Source: Lentisphaeria bacterium
Lineage (GTDB): Bacteria; Verrucomicrobiota; Lentisphaeria; Victivallales; Victivallaceae
DNA: 37,447 nt
NCBI GenBank assembly: GCA_017502435.1
Contig: JAFVUZ010000259.1
Location: 1 to 37,447 of the forward strand
Reading direction: 5' to 3'
Made by a program: the position numbers and the translations under genes. The notes below the pieces were generated by a model, which had not been told where the DNA came from, did no database searches, and worked only from the letters and a program-made list of their open reading frames with translations. Each line of letters starts with the position of its first letter. Position 1 is the first letter of the stretch. Shown here in pieces: positions 1 through 6,601 of this stretch.

Positions 1-26
1 TGGAGCCGGCTGTGGGATTCGAACCC
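1..26 (-). tRNA. 3' end of a tRNA gene (prophage attachment site)
   Basis: Read on the minus strand, these bases give a T-arm with the GGTTCGAATCCC core, the 3' half of an acceptor stem (AGCCGGC), a U discriminator and an encoded CCA. The rest of the tRNA lies outside the window. The acceptor stem would pair with GCCGGCT, which occurs in some bacterial tRNA-Thr genes, but the anticodon is not present so identity is open. Phage integration commonly uses tRNA 3' ends, and an integrase gene ends 50 bases away, so this is probably the att core. Confidence 0.85.
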
Positions 27-75
27 ATTTTTTATTGCTTAAAAATAAATTGACACACACTTTTTGACAAATCTT

Positions 76-1200
76 CTATTTTTTCTCAACTTTATTCAAA
101 TTAACCCAAGGTAACTGTTGAATTCTTCGCGCTGAGACTAAGTCATGTGAGTAAAGATCGGTCGTATCGTCCGACACCTGCCCCACAATTCCCCGGGTTG
201 CGTGACGCGGAACGCCGTATTCGTCGCAGCGCGTGATAAAGCTGTCACGGAAACAGTTAAAATTGACGATTCCTTGACGATTGGCCACAATTCCAAGACT
301 GTCAAGCAGCTTGCCGAAGTATTGCCGAAAAGAAGAGCTTTTTTTTGAAAATTGAAAGCACCCGAAAATATAGTCATCAACTTTCGGCAACTCTGACAAA
401 CGTTCCATCACCTGAGGATGAAGAGGGACTTCAACTTCCCTGCCGTATCGGGCCGTCTTTCCCGGCAAAGCGGTGATCACATCACCGGCGAGATTGCTCC
501 ACCGTAAATTAAATACCGTCTCTTCCCGCATGCCGGTGTGCCAGGCGATCAACACCGCAGTTTTCCATGGTTCTTTTGCTGCTGCATGAATCCGGATAAA
601 TTCATCCTCGGTAAATGGGCGCTGATGTTCGGACACGAATCTGCGGACCGGAATGACAGCGAAAGGATTTTCGCTCATTCCGGCATCAACCAGACAGAAA
701 CGGAAAATTCCCGACAACGCGGATTTATTGTTGTTAAAAGACTTCCCCCTGTCCGGATCACCGAAATTCTGCTGCAAATAGTCAAACGCAATTTCAGCAG
801 TAACCTCGTCAAAAAAAGAACACTGAACAGTCCTGACAAACCGGTTCCAGAGTTTTCTGGAAGTAGCCGAAACCTCTCTGTACTTCTCCGCAGTTGCCAC
901 GCCGTCAGCAAGCCGCAGCCTTTTTCTCTTTTTGTCGCGCGTGATCACCGGCAAATCTTCCGGAGGACGATGACCGGAAGCGATTTCCAGTTTGATCATG
1001 TGCGCTTGCGCTCTCTGGTGGAGTCTGGCTGCTTCATTTTTCGCCATCAATTCTGCTTCCAGAGCGCGAGCAGTCCTGAGATCGGAAGTACCGAGATTGA
1101 CAGTGACAGTAGCATATTTCAGCGTCCCGTCCGGACGTGCCTTTACGGTCCGGAAGTAGGCTGAATAGTATCCTTTTTTACCTCTTTTGCGCAGAGCCAT
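76..1200 (-). CDS. int: Tyrosine recombinase, phage integrase
   Basis: Tyrosine-recombinase family protein of 374 residues, expected to integrate the phage at the adjacent tRNA. An N-terminal basic arm-type region (residues 1-95) is followed by a core-binding segment (about 100-185) and the catalytic domain (about 190-355). Visible catalytic residues are Arg225 (in TGMREETV), Lys248, Arg318 and the nucleophile Tyr350 (in TTDLYSH). The usual HxxR histidine is Asn315 (NCFR), and the usual second histidine of the LGH motif is Gln341 (VGQVSDDTT), so two positions deviate. The gene overlaps the end of the upstream membrane-protein gene by 23 bases and ends with TAG. It lies last in a repressor-led minus-strand operon, so it may be expressed in the lysogen. 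Confidence 0.93.
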   Translation of the reverse strand: MALRKRGKKGYYSAYFRTVKARPDGTLKYATVTVNLGTSDLRTARALEAELMAKNEAARLHQRAQAHMIKLEIASGHRPPEDLPVITRDKKRKRLRLADGVATAEKYREVSATSRKLWNRFVRTVQCSFFDEVTAEIAFDYLQQNFGDPDRGKSFNNNKSALSGIFRFCLVDAGMSENPFAVIPVRRFVSEHQRPFTEDEFIRIHAAAKEPWKTAVLIAWHTGMREETVFNLRWSNLAGDVITALPGKTARYGREVEVPLHPQVMERLSELPKVDDYIFGCFQFSKKSSSFRQYFGKLLDSLGIVANRQGIVNFNCFRDSFITRCDEYGVPRHATRGIVGQVSDDTTDLYSHDLVSARRIQQLPWVNLNKVEKK

Positions 1201-1525
1201 TTTTCAAAATTCTCCGAATTGATAAAATGTCTGCTGCCACAATCAAAGGAATCGTCAGAAGATTAATAACGATCCAAGTATCACGATTCCCCAAGTGAAT
1301 CGGAGCTATGGGATTATATAGAATCGCAACAACAATCAACGCAAAACGAAAATACACATTGCACATGTCGGAAATCAACATACAGATTGATACACAAACA
1401 ACCAATCGTAAAAAAATATAAAATCCATATGCAAAATCAAAAAAAACAGCCAAAAACAAAATAATGACCGAAAAAAATGAAAAACAAAACATCGTTTTTT
1501 GAAAATCAGTAAATCTTTGCAACAT
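1178..1525 (-). CDS. Small membrane protein, DUF6804-like
   Basis: A 115-residue, very hydrophobic protein with about four predicted membrane segments (roughly residues 14-32, 36-52, 58-72 and 84-102). The central motif LYNPIAPIHLGNRDTW followed by a further hydrophobic stretch resembles the DUF6804 family of small membrane proteins, recognised from memory. An AGGATGG ribosome binding site precedes the ATG. It lies between another membrane protein and the integrase in the same direction, and its 3' end overlaps the integrase start. In this lysogeny-side position it is a candidate moron gene, for example for superinfection exclusion; that role is inference only. Confidence 0.75.
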   Translation of the reverse strand: MLQRFTDFQKTMFCFSFFSVIILFLAVFFDFAYGFYIFLRLVVCVSICMLISDMCNVYFRFALIVVAILYNPIAPIHLGNRDTWIVINLLTIPLIVAADILSIRRILKNGSAQKR

Positions 1526-1565
1526 TTTTATACCATCCTGAGTAAAACAAAATGTCTCAAATTAT

Positions 1566-2105
1566 TTACAACTCCATATAAAAAGGACTAAAATAACCAT
1601 CTCGCTTGATAGAATCAATCATGGTAAGCTCTTTATATGCCTCAACATCTCCACGTTTAACTACTCTATCACCTAAAAATAAAAAAGGATTTAATCTTGG
1701 ACCTATATATAAGCTATAACAGAAATAATACAATATAGTATAAATCAATAAATACCAATAACCATAATAAACCATTTTCAAAGTCCAAAAAATGTTGAAC
1801 AAACAAAAACTGGAACATAAAAAAGAAAATCCTTCGGCACCATGTGTAAAATGAATTGCTAAATAATATTTTCTATGAACCAATGATAAATTTTTGTAAA
1901 ATCTAGTTGTAAAAATCGGTATAATACAACAAAGAAAAACAAAAAATGAAATCGAAAAATAAATAAAAGAAAATACCAAATAAATGTCCTGTTCAAAAAA
2001 CAACAAGATAAAAGTAAATAAAGCAAAAATAATTATATTGAAAGGTCGAAACATTACAACAAAAAACCAAAAAAGACCCAAAAAAGAAAATAAGCAGGAT
2101 TTCAT
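1566..2105 (-). CDS. Unknown multi-pass membrane protein (moron candidate)
   Basis: A 179-residue protein dominated by Phe, Ile, Leu and Tyr, with about four to five hydrophobic segments (near residues 5-35, 40-65, 95-112 and 117-135) and a short polar C-terminal tail (about 145-179). I do not recognise a family. Its ATG overlaps the TGA of the repressor gene (ATGA), indicating translational coupling and expression with the repressor in the lysogen. The DNA is strikingly A+T rich compared with the structural genes, which suggests separate acquisition. Possible roles include superinfection exclusion or host-envelope modification, but nothing in the sequence proves one. Confidence 0.7.
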   Translation of the reverse strand: MKSCLFSFLGLFWFFVVMFRPFNIIIFALFTFILLFFEQDIYLVFSFIYFSISFFVFLCCIIPIFTTRFYKNLSLVHRKYYLAIHFTHGAEGFSFLCSSFCLFNIFWTLKMVYYGYWYLLIYTILYYFCYSLYIGPRLNPFLFLGDRVVKRGDVEAYKELTMIDSIKRDGYFSPFYMEL

Positions 2106-2461
2106 TTCTTCAACACCTTCATCACTTTTATTTTTTCAGCATCGGAAAGCTCTTCACTTTCCAATATTTTGTCGATCACTGCAGACAGACATCCTGAAGT
2201 TATCTTACCATTATTTATGCCGACAACATTCCCTCCATTGTTGACAAGATGGGAGAAATCGCCACCAGAAAAATTTATCGTTGCATGTGGAAACATTCTA
2301 AAAAAAAATTCGAGGGATATTCCTGAAACGGCTCTCTTGCCGTTGAGCAGATTATGAATGTGAGTGTATGAAACATTATATTTGTCCGCCAACTCCTGAT
2401 ATGTTGCTCCGGAATTATACTCATGTTTCAGCATTTCAATAATTTTTTCGTAAATATCCAT
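2102..2461 (-). CDS. Helix-turn-helix repressor-like regulator
   Basis: A 119-residue DNA-binding protein. Residues about 12-50 form an XRE/homeodomain-like helix-turn-helix (TYQELADKYNVSYTHIHNLL). The middle has an Asn/Gly-rich segment (NNGGNVVGINNGKI, about residues 69-82), and the C-terminus is a charged helix. There is no LexA/CI-type autocleavage domain. It has a GGAGG site before ATG and is transcribed away from the early operon, so it is the best candidate for the lysogeny repressor. The adjacent palindrome at 2515-2535 is its likely operator. Its stop codon overlaps the next gene. The family assignment is good; the role as master repressor is inferred from position. Confidence 0.82.
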   Translation of the reverse strand: MDIYEKIIEMLKHEYNSGATYQELADKYNVSYTHIHNLLNGKRAVSGISLEFFFRMFPHATINFSGGDFSHLVNNGGNVVGINNGKITSGCLSAVIDKILESEELSDAEKIKVMKVLKK

Positions 2462-2514
2462 GATTGTCCTCCAGTATAAGATATGTTACTTTTACACTTT
2501 TTTCCACTTTTTTT

Positions 2515-2535
2515 ATAAAATCAACTTGATTTTAT
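2515..2535. promoter_or_regulatory. Perfect 21-bp palindromic operator
   Basis: ATAAAATCAA and TTGATTTTAT form an exact 10-bp inverted repeat around a single C. It lies between the divergent repressor and early genes and contains the -35-like TTGATT of the early promoter. A dimeric repressor bound here would block early transcription. A second, shorter palindrome, AGATATATCT (2545-2554), overlaps the -10 region. Confidence 0.7.
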
Positions 2536-2554
2536 CTCATTTCAGATATATCTT
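2526..2554 (+). promoter_or_regulatory. Candidate early promoter
   Basis: TTGATT (2526-2531) and TATCTT (2549-2554) are separated by 17 bases, about 30 bases upstream of the first early gene. The hexamers match the sigma-70 consensus only moderately. The location inside the palindromic operator supports the call. Confidence 0.5.
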
Positions 2555-2587
2555 TAATAAGAGTCACCTACAAAAGAAAGGATAGTC

Positions 2588-2767
2588 ATGAAGCAGCAAA
2601 TAGCGATTTGGGCAACAAAAGAAGAAGTGGCAATGTTAGAAGCGATTAGAATTCATTACGATCGTAGTACAAATTCAGATACGTTGCGCTTTTTAATCAA
2701 GTCAGAAAGTGAAAAAATTTTACAAAAAAACATCTCAAAAGAGATAAAAACAAAAAGGAGTATTTAA
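2588..2767 (+). CDS. Small ribbon-helix-helix-like regulator
   Basis: A 59-residue protein starting at ATG after a GAAAGGA ribosome binding site. A short strand-like start (QQIAIWATKEE) followed by two helices, with the TNSDTLRFLIKSESEK segment as the second, is the layout of Arc/CopG-type ribbon-helix-helix proteins. It is the first gene of the rightward early operon, directly across the operator from the repressor, which is where a Cro-like or antirepressor-type regulator would sit. The fold call is from pattern only, and the small size limits certainty. Confidence 0.6.
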   Translation: MKQQIAIWATKEEVAMLEAIRIHYDRSTNSDTLRFLIKSESEKILQKNISKEIKTKRSI

Positions 2768-2770
2768 AAA

Positions 2771-3115
2771 ATGACACTCATATTATCAGCAATGCTGCTC
2801 ATTCTTGCCACGCTCTACATCTGGGACACAGTGCGTTACATGGATTCCCTGCGAAAATATGCCGGAATGCTGAGCGAGAAGAACAGAGAACTGCTTGCCG
2901 AATCAGCAATCAATTCTCAGCTTCTTAAAGATAATGAGATTAAGTCTATGGAACTTACGAGCGCACTTCAGCAGATAGAGAGCATGGGGAACGCAAATCA
3001 GCTTCTTTCAGCGGATCTTGACAAAAGCCAAAAAGAAACAGAAAAATTAAGAGAATTCAACACCATCTTGCAGATGGAATACAACAAAGTAAAAAAACAA
3101 ACCAAAGGAGAGTAA
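2771..3115 (+). CDS. Membrane-anchored coiled-coil protein
   Basis: A 114-residue protein with one N-terminal hydrophobic segment (residues about 2-20, ILSAMLLILATLYIW). A long heptad-rich helix (about 30-105) follows, rich in Leu, Glu, Lys and Gln. The topology suggests a signal anchor with a coiled coil in the cytoplasm or periplasm. An AGGAG site overlaps the end of the preceding gene. Function is not recognised; early phage proteins of this shape can be membrane tethers or exclusion factors, which is inference. Confidence 0.65.
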   Translation: MTLILSAMLLILATLYIWDTVRYMDSLRKYAGMLSEKNRELLAESAINSQLLKDNEIKSMELTSALQQIESMGNANQLLSADLDKSQKETEKLREFNTILQMEYNKVKKQTKGE

Positions 3116-3118
3116 ACC

Positions 3119-3179
3119 ATGGAAGTAAAAGAACTCATTGAAGTTGGGTTCCGGTTCCGGTGACGGTTCCGGTTGTTGA
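3119..3179 (+). pseudogene. Tiny ORF with an apparent one-base frameshift in a Gly-Ser tract
   Basis: An ATG with a good GGAGAG ribosome binding site opens a frame MEVKELIEVGFRFR that stops at 3161-3163. If one G of the GGG at 3146-3148 is removed, the frame reads on as GSGSGDGSGC and stops at 3177-3179. The repeated GGTTCC hexamers make slippage likely. This could be a broken gene, a slippage-controlled microprotein or a sequencing error. Confidence 0.35.
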
Positions 3180-3206
3180 AAAACATATTAATAGGGAGAC
3201 GATTAA

Positions 3207-4028
3207 ATGTTTGAAGAAATGGAATACGCTGTTCCTCTGACGGAAAAGGAGCTGCTTCTTGCGGCAGAAATTGCCGGAATGATCTCTAAACAAATCACTG
3301 AAAAAGAACTTGAGTTAGACAAAATCAAACGCAATTTCCGCGATTCTATCGCAGATCTCCGGAATGCTCTCCGGCTTCAGTTACAGAAAATGGAAACAAA
3401 AACAGAAACCCGTTTCGTAAAACTTGAAATTAAATATAACCAGCCGGCTGAGGGAAAAAAACAAATTTTCTCTGAATCCGGGGAACTTTACGAAGCCTGC
3501 GACATGACGGATGATGATTGGGATGACCTATTCCTCATAGCGCAGGAACCACCCGCAGTGGTTCTGAAAGCGGCAGAAAGACAACCGGTACCGGACCAGT
3601 CAGAACTGTCTGACCAGTCGGAAGAGTCAGAACTGTCTGACCAGTCGGAGGAAGAATCAGAAAAAACTCTTGATGAATGCTCTGTTTGCGGAAGCCGCGC
3701 AAATATATATCACGTTAATTACGGAAAAGAAATATGCCGCAAATGCATGTTCGAAATGCCTCAAGAAAAAAGAGTAAAGGAAATGTTAGATTCCGGACAC
3801 CAATTTTTATTCAGGGCGTGTGCCGGATATGGAAACATTGAGAAAAACAACGATACAACGAACTTTCGTTTTATTGACAAATCTCCGGAAGCACAACCCA
3901 AAGAACCGTGGAGAACAAGATCCTGGGGAATGGGTATCTGGAGACCGGGAGACTACCGGAAAAAAGGCTCTGAGGCGTATGATTTCTACATGTTGCTGTG
4001 TTGTAATCCCAACGGACAAGAAAATTGA
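3207..4028 (+). CDS. Early protein with zinc-ribbon-like module and acidic repeats
   Basis: A 273-residue protein. Residues about 10-75 are helical and charged, residues 85-112 are acidic, and about 128-151 consist of SELSDQSEE-type repeats. A Cys4 module follows (CSVCGS...CRKC, near residues 157-180) that looks like a small zinc ribbon. The C-terminal part contains many Trp, Arg and Asp residues. The start has an AGGGAG site. I do not recognise a family. The strongly acidic middle is reminiscent of DNA-mimic or flexible linker regions, but no function can be assigned. Confidence 0.7.
   Translation: MFEEMEYAVPLTEKELLLAAEIAGMISKQITEKELELDKIKRNFRDSIADLRNALRLQLQKMETKTETRFVKLEIKYNQPAEGKKQIFSESGELYEACDMTDDDWDDLFLIAQEPPAVVLKAAERQPVPDQSELSDQSEESELSDQSEEESEKTLDECSVCGSRANIYHVNYGKEICRKCMFEMPQEKRVKEMLDSGHQFLFRACAGYGNIEKNNDTTNFRFIDKSPEAQPKEPWRTRSWGMGIWRPGDYRKKGSEAYDFYMLLCCNPNGQEN
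3599..3649 (+). repeat. Tandem 24-bp repeat with 27-bp period
   Basis: Two exact 24-base copies (3599-3622 and 3626-3649) encode the repeated SELSDQSE block of the surrounding protein. A period divisible by three means that gain or loss of a unit would keep the frame. Confidence 0.85.
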
Positions 4029-4047
4029 TAAAATAAGGTGATCACAA

Positions 4048-4341
4048 ATGAAAAAAAATTGTTTACATTGCTCAAAATACATAACTTGCGAACTCCTGAA
4101 CGAACGCCGAAAACATTTCAATAAATTGACATTGCAAGAACGGATGGAGAAAATAGATGAAGAACTCAAGCCTTGCGAGGATTTTGCTGAGGAAACCTCT
4201 ATGGATTTTTCAAACATTTTTGCAAATGGTTTGATGAACACAGCTGTAAACAGCAGCCGGGCTCTCCCGACAATTCATATTGACGCTATTAACATTAATA
4301 TCTCAATCAGCAAAGACCACCGCACCAACGAAGGGAATTGA
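4048..4341 (+). CDS. Small Cys-rich early protein
   Basis: A 97-residue protein beginning KKNCLHCSKYITCELL, with a further Cys at about residue 46 (KPCEDF). The CxxC-x5-C...C arrangement would suit a single zinc site. The C-terminal part is Ile/Asn-rich. It is preceded by an AAGGTG ribosome binding site. Similar short Cys-containing proteins are common in phage early regions, but I cannot name a function. Confidence 0.65.
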   Translation: MKKNCLHCSKYITCELLNERRKHFNKLTLQERMEKIDEELKPCEDFAEETSMDFSNIFANGLMNTAVNSSRALPTIHIDAININISISKDHRTNEGN

Positions 4342-4342
4342 T

Positions 4343-4597
4343 ATGACAGCAGCAGAAATCACGGAACTGACCGCATCAGTCGCAGCCTCCCTTGAAGAGC
4401 GCATTATGCGCAACTTTCAGGTCATACCGACACTTACGCTTGCCCAGGCAGCCGAAGCAATCGGAGTTTCAACCGAAACCCTGCGGAAACTCTGCAAAGA
4501 CAAAAAAATTCCGCATATCAAAATGGATCGGGAGTACCGCATCAAACCCAAAGATATCAACGCATACCTTGAGTCAATGTACCAGAAAGAGGCGTAA
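4343..4597 (+). CDS. Excisionase/MerR-type helix-turn-helix protein
   Basis: An 84-residue protein starting at ATG 4343 behind AAGGGA; a longer TTG start inside the previous gene is less likely. Residues about 29-80 (LTLAQAAEAIGVSTETLRKL followed by KKIPHIKMDREYRIKPKDI) match the HTH_17/excisionase fold. The wing-like basic turn and the final Ala/Tyr-Leu helix are both present. Such proteins act as excisionases or transcriptional regulators. In this operon either role is plausible, and a recombination directionality role would complement the integrase. Confidence 0.8.
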   Translation: MTAAEITELTASVAASLEERIMRNFQVIPTLTLAQAAEAIGVSTETLRKLCKDKKIPHIKMDREYRIKPKDINAYLESMYQKEA

Positions 4598-4599
4598 AA

Positions 4600-4740
4600 A
4601 TGTTCAAAATTTACACACGCAACTGTTTTCACAGCCCCAAAAACCGTGATTACACCGGATTGTTTGTTCTCGTGTTTGTTCTTTCCGTGTTGTTTTCTTT
4701 TCTTGCGTTCTTAATCGCCATACTGGCACTTTGCAAATGA
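4600..4740 (+). CDS. Small single-span membrane protein
   Basis: A 46-residue peptide with a polar N-terminus (FKIYTRNCFHSPKNRDYTG) and one long hydrophobic helix at about residues 21-44 (LFVLVFVLSVLF...). The stop overlaps the next gene's ATG (ATGA). No family recognised. Its position in a fully overlapping operon supports it being expressed. Confidence 0.55.
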   Translation: MFKIYTRNCFHSPKNRDYTGLFVLVFVLSVLFSFLAFLIAILALCK

Positions 4741-5510
4741 AACCCGAAAAAGTAACATTCCGTTCAGACTGGCTGAACCTTATATCAACGCTGAGCGTTC
4801 AGGAACAGCAGCGGCTTTGCTATGCCGTATTGCTGCGCCTGTTCGGTTCTGCCGTACCGGAAATGACCGGACGGGCTGAGGTGATATATTCAGCCATTGA
4901 ACGGGATATTCTTCACAGTGAAATCAAGCGCGAAAATGTCCGGAAACGCTGGGCGTCGCACGATGCTTGTATGATACAGAGTAACGCACAAAGTAACGTA
5001 CACAGTAACGCGCAGAGTAATATACACAGTAACGCACACAGTAACATACTTTGTACAATACAAAATCCCGCTGAAACAGCCGGAACTGAGGGCGCAGGCG
5101 CGTGTGCGTCCGAAGCGCGCCCGACGCCTGAGTGTGCGCCCGCCCGCGCGGATAAGAATATTAATAATAATATTAATAACAACCAAGAGAATAATAAAAA
5201 GAAAAAAATATTAAAAAAAGAAAGTGCCGAACCCCAATTTGCAGACCTTTTCCCGCAGAATTTGCGCTGTCCTGAAATGCTTGCCAAATGGCAGGAGTGG
5301 ATTCTTTACCGCAAGAGCAAAAAGAAACCCGTTTCAGAGTTCGCCGCAAAACGCCAGATCGGCATGCTTGCAGAACTTCCGCTTCTTGAAGCCCTGGCAA
5401 GCATTGAGCAGTCAATCGCAAACGATTATCAGGGGTTGTTCCCTCCCAGACGTTCCGGAAAAGCTGTTCCGGATAAACCGCAAACCCCAAAGGATCACAC
5501 CGGAATATGA
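4737..5510 (+). CDS. Phage replication initiator-like protein (DUF6291-like, origin inside gene)
   Basis: A 257-residue protein. The N-terminal domain (about 1-80: FRSDWLNLISTL ... IKRENVRKRW) resembles DUF6291-type phage replication proteins. A low-complexity middle of SN[AVI][QH] repeats (about 82-105) and an Asn/Lys-rich tract (about 140-162) follow. The C-terminal domain (about 170-240: WQEWILYRKSKKKPVSE ... SIEQSIANDYQGLFP) resembles C-terminal replisome-organiser domains of phage initiators. The DNA of the middle carries iteron-like repeats and an AT-rich stretch, as in lambda O. The next gene but one is a DnaC-like loader, consistent with an O/P-type pair. ATG 4737 overlaps the preceding stop; an in-frame TTG at 4731 is the alternative. 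Confidence 0.72.
   Translation: MKPEKVTFRSDWLNLISTLSVQEQQRLCYAVLLRLFGSAVPEMTGRAEVIYSAIERDILHSEIKRENVRKRWASHDACMIQSNAQSNVHSNAQSNIHSNAHSNILCTIQNPAETAGTEGAGACASEARPTPECAPARADKNINNNINNNQENNKKKKILKKESAEPQFADLFPQNLRCPEMLAKWQEWILYRKSKKKPVSEFAAKRQIGMLAELPLLEALASIEQSIANDYQGLFPPRRSGKAVPDKPQTPKDHTGI
4980..5051 (+). repeat. Six 12-bp iteron-like direct repeats
   Basis: Six consecutive 12-base units beginning AGTAA (consensus AGTAACGCACAC) lie in frame within the initiator-like gene. They encode Ser-Asn-x-x. Their regular spacing and position ahead of an AT-rich tract make them candidate initiator binding sites. Confidence 0.75.
5152..5224 (+). other. AT-rich tract, candidate replication origin unwinding region
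   Basis: About 70 bases composed almost wholly of A and T, with repeated AATATTAATA-type words, lie 100 bases after the iteron array and inside the same gene. Between them is a GC-rich block. The order iterons then AT-rich region matches the lambda origin inside gene O. Origin function is inferred. Confidence 0.5.
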
Positions 5511-5671
5511 GTGAATTTTGCAAAAAGTGTTTAGAGGCAATGGAGCCGGAAGCGGTTCCGCACGACCTTGCGCCGGTGCCGGAAGGCTGCTGCGTTGTCT
5601 GCTGGGTGAGGTATGGCAAATACATTCAAGCGTGTAAAACCCTCGGAGAACTCTCAAAAAATGAAGATTGA
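5507..5671 (+). CDS. Small zinc-ribbon-like protein
   Basis: A 54-residue protein with two Cys pairs (FCKKCLEAM near the N-terminus and CCVVCWVRY in the middle), which is the spacing of a Cys4 zinc ribbon. A further Cys follows (QACKTL). The ATG overlaps the stop of the initiator gene and its own end overlaps the DnaC-like gene. No specific function known. Confidence 0.6.
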   Translation: MSEFCKKCLEAMEPEAVPHDLAPVPEGCCVVCWVRYGKYIQACKTLGELSKNED

Positions 5672-6461
5672 AGAAAGTAAAAACTCAGGATTCATTCTTG
5701 TTGACTGTCTTTCATGTGGAAACCTCTACGAGATTGCTGACTTCCGCAATGACCAGTTTGCAAACGTGGTTTCAAATATTCTTGAACAGGATCGGACTTG
5801 TCCCGCCTGCGAAATGCGTAAAGCGCTTGACGAATCCGCCGAAGAGGACCGCAAGAAAAAAGAACGTACCGCTCAGAATCTTCCGGAACTTGTCAAAAAA
5901 AGCGGAATTCCGGTAAATTACAGCCATGACCGGAACACCGGAGAGCTGTTCGCGAAACCGCCCGTCTACTTTACAGCGCAATGGTTCTGGCTGAACCGTC
6001 ATTCTCATTTGCTTTTGTCCGGAGAAACCGGCTGCGGAAAGTCAACTTCAGCTTGCTTTGTTGCGGCGAAACTTCTTCTCGAAGAGAAAAAGATCCGTTA
6101 CACAAGTTTGCGCAGGCTTCTGGCGGACTGGCGTAGCGCCAAGACGAGCGACCAGAGCTATGCTGCCGAAAAGATGCTTTCCGACCTTTTCGGGCAGGAC
6201 ATAGTTATCATTGATGAAGTTATCGGCAAAGCAAGAGTATCCTCCTCCGGAGAAGAGCTGCTCTTTGAGATTCTTGAAAGCGTAAACTGCGGCAGTTGCC
6301 ACGCAAGAATCTGGCTTCTGGGCAACTTTTATTCTGGCAGCATAGAGGACACATTTTCTGATCCGGCTCCGGTGCGCCGGAGACTTCAGGAAAATTTCAT
6401 CTGCGCATTTGCCGATAAAAAAACTCAAAAAATAGAAAGGTTGACCGTATGGCAAGAATGA
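5661..6461 (+). CDS. DnaC-like AAA+ helicase loader
   Basis: A 266-residue ATPase. An N-terminal Cys4 zinc-binding region (CLSC at about 16-19 and CPAC at 47-50) precedes a linker and the AAA+ core. The core has Walker A GETGCGKST (about 121-129), Walker B DIVIIDE (about 180-186), a sensor-like LLGNF, and a basic C-terminal segment with RRRLQ as an arginine-finger/sensor region. DnaC and the phage loaders place the host DnaB helicase at the origin; next to an O-like initiator this protein would act like lambda P. ATG 5661 overlaps the previous stop. An in-frame ATG at 5613 would add 16 residues and is a real alternative. Confidence 0.88.
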   Translation: MKIEESKNSGFILVDCLSCGNLYEIADFRNDQFANVVSNILEQDRTCPACEMRKALDESAEEDRKKKERTAQNLPELVKKSGIPVNYSHDRNTGELFAKPPVYFTAQWFWLNRHSHLLLSGETGCGKSTSACFVAAKLLLEEKKIRYTSLRRLLADWRSAKTSDQSYAAEKMLSDLFGQDIVIIDEVIGKARVSSSGEELLFEILESVNCGSCHARIWLLGNFYSGSIEDTFSDPAPVRRRLQENFICAFADKKTQKIERLTVWQE

Positions 6462-6601
6462 GCGAACAAGAGAAAAAGATCCGCCGGATGCGCCGGCTTC
6501 TGGCATACATCCATGATGTGAACTCGGTGCTCGGCATGATCCATGACATCCCGATTTTAAAAGATATCAACAAAAAAATCAGAGAGGAAATTGAAAAGTG
6601 A
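6449..6601 (+). CDS. Short basic helical protein
   Basis: A 50-residue, largely helical peptide rich in Arg, Lys, Ile and Glu (EQEKKIRRMRRLLAYIHD ...). The ATG at 6449 has an AAAGG site 8 bases upstream; an internal ATG at 6458 overlaps the loader's stop and is also possible. Its own stop overlaps the GTG start of the next gene. Function unknown. Confidence 0.5.
   Translation: MARMSEQEKKIRRMRRLLAYIHDVNSVLGMIHDIPILKDINKKIREEIEK

Noticed and set aside
27..75. Second attachment core near the integrase end
   Set aside because: No copy of the tRNA 3' end was noticed elsewhere in the window, so only one att end can be supported.
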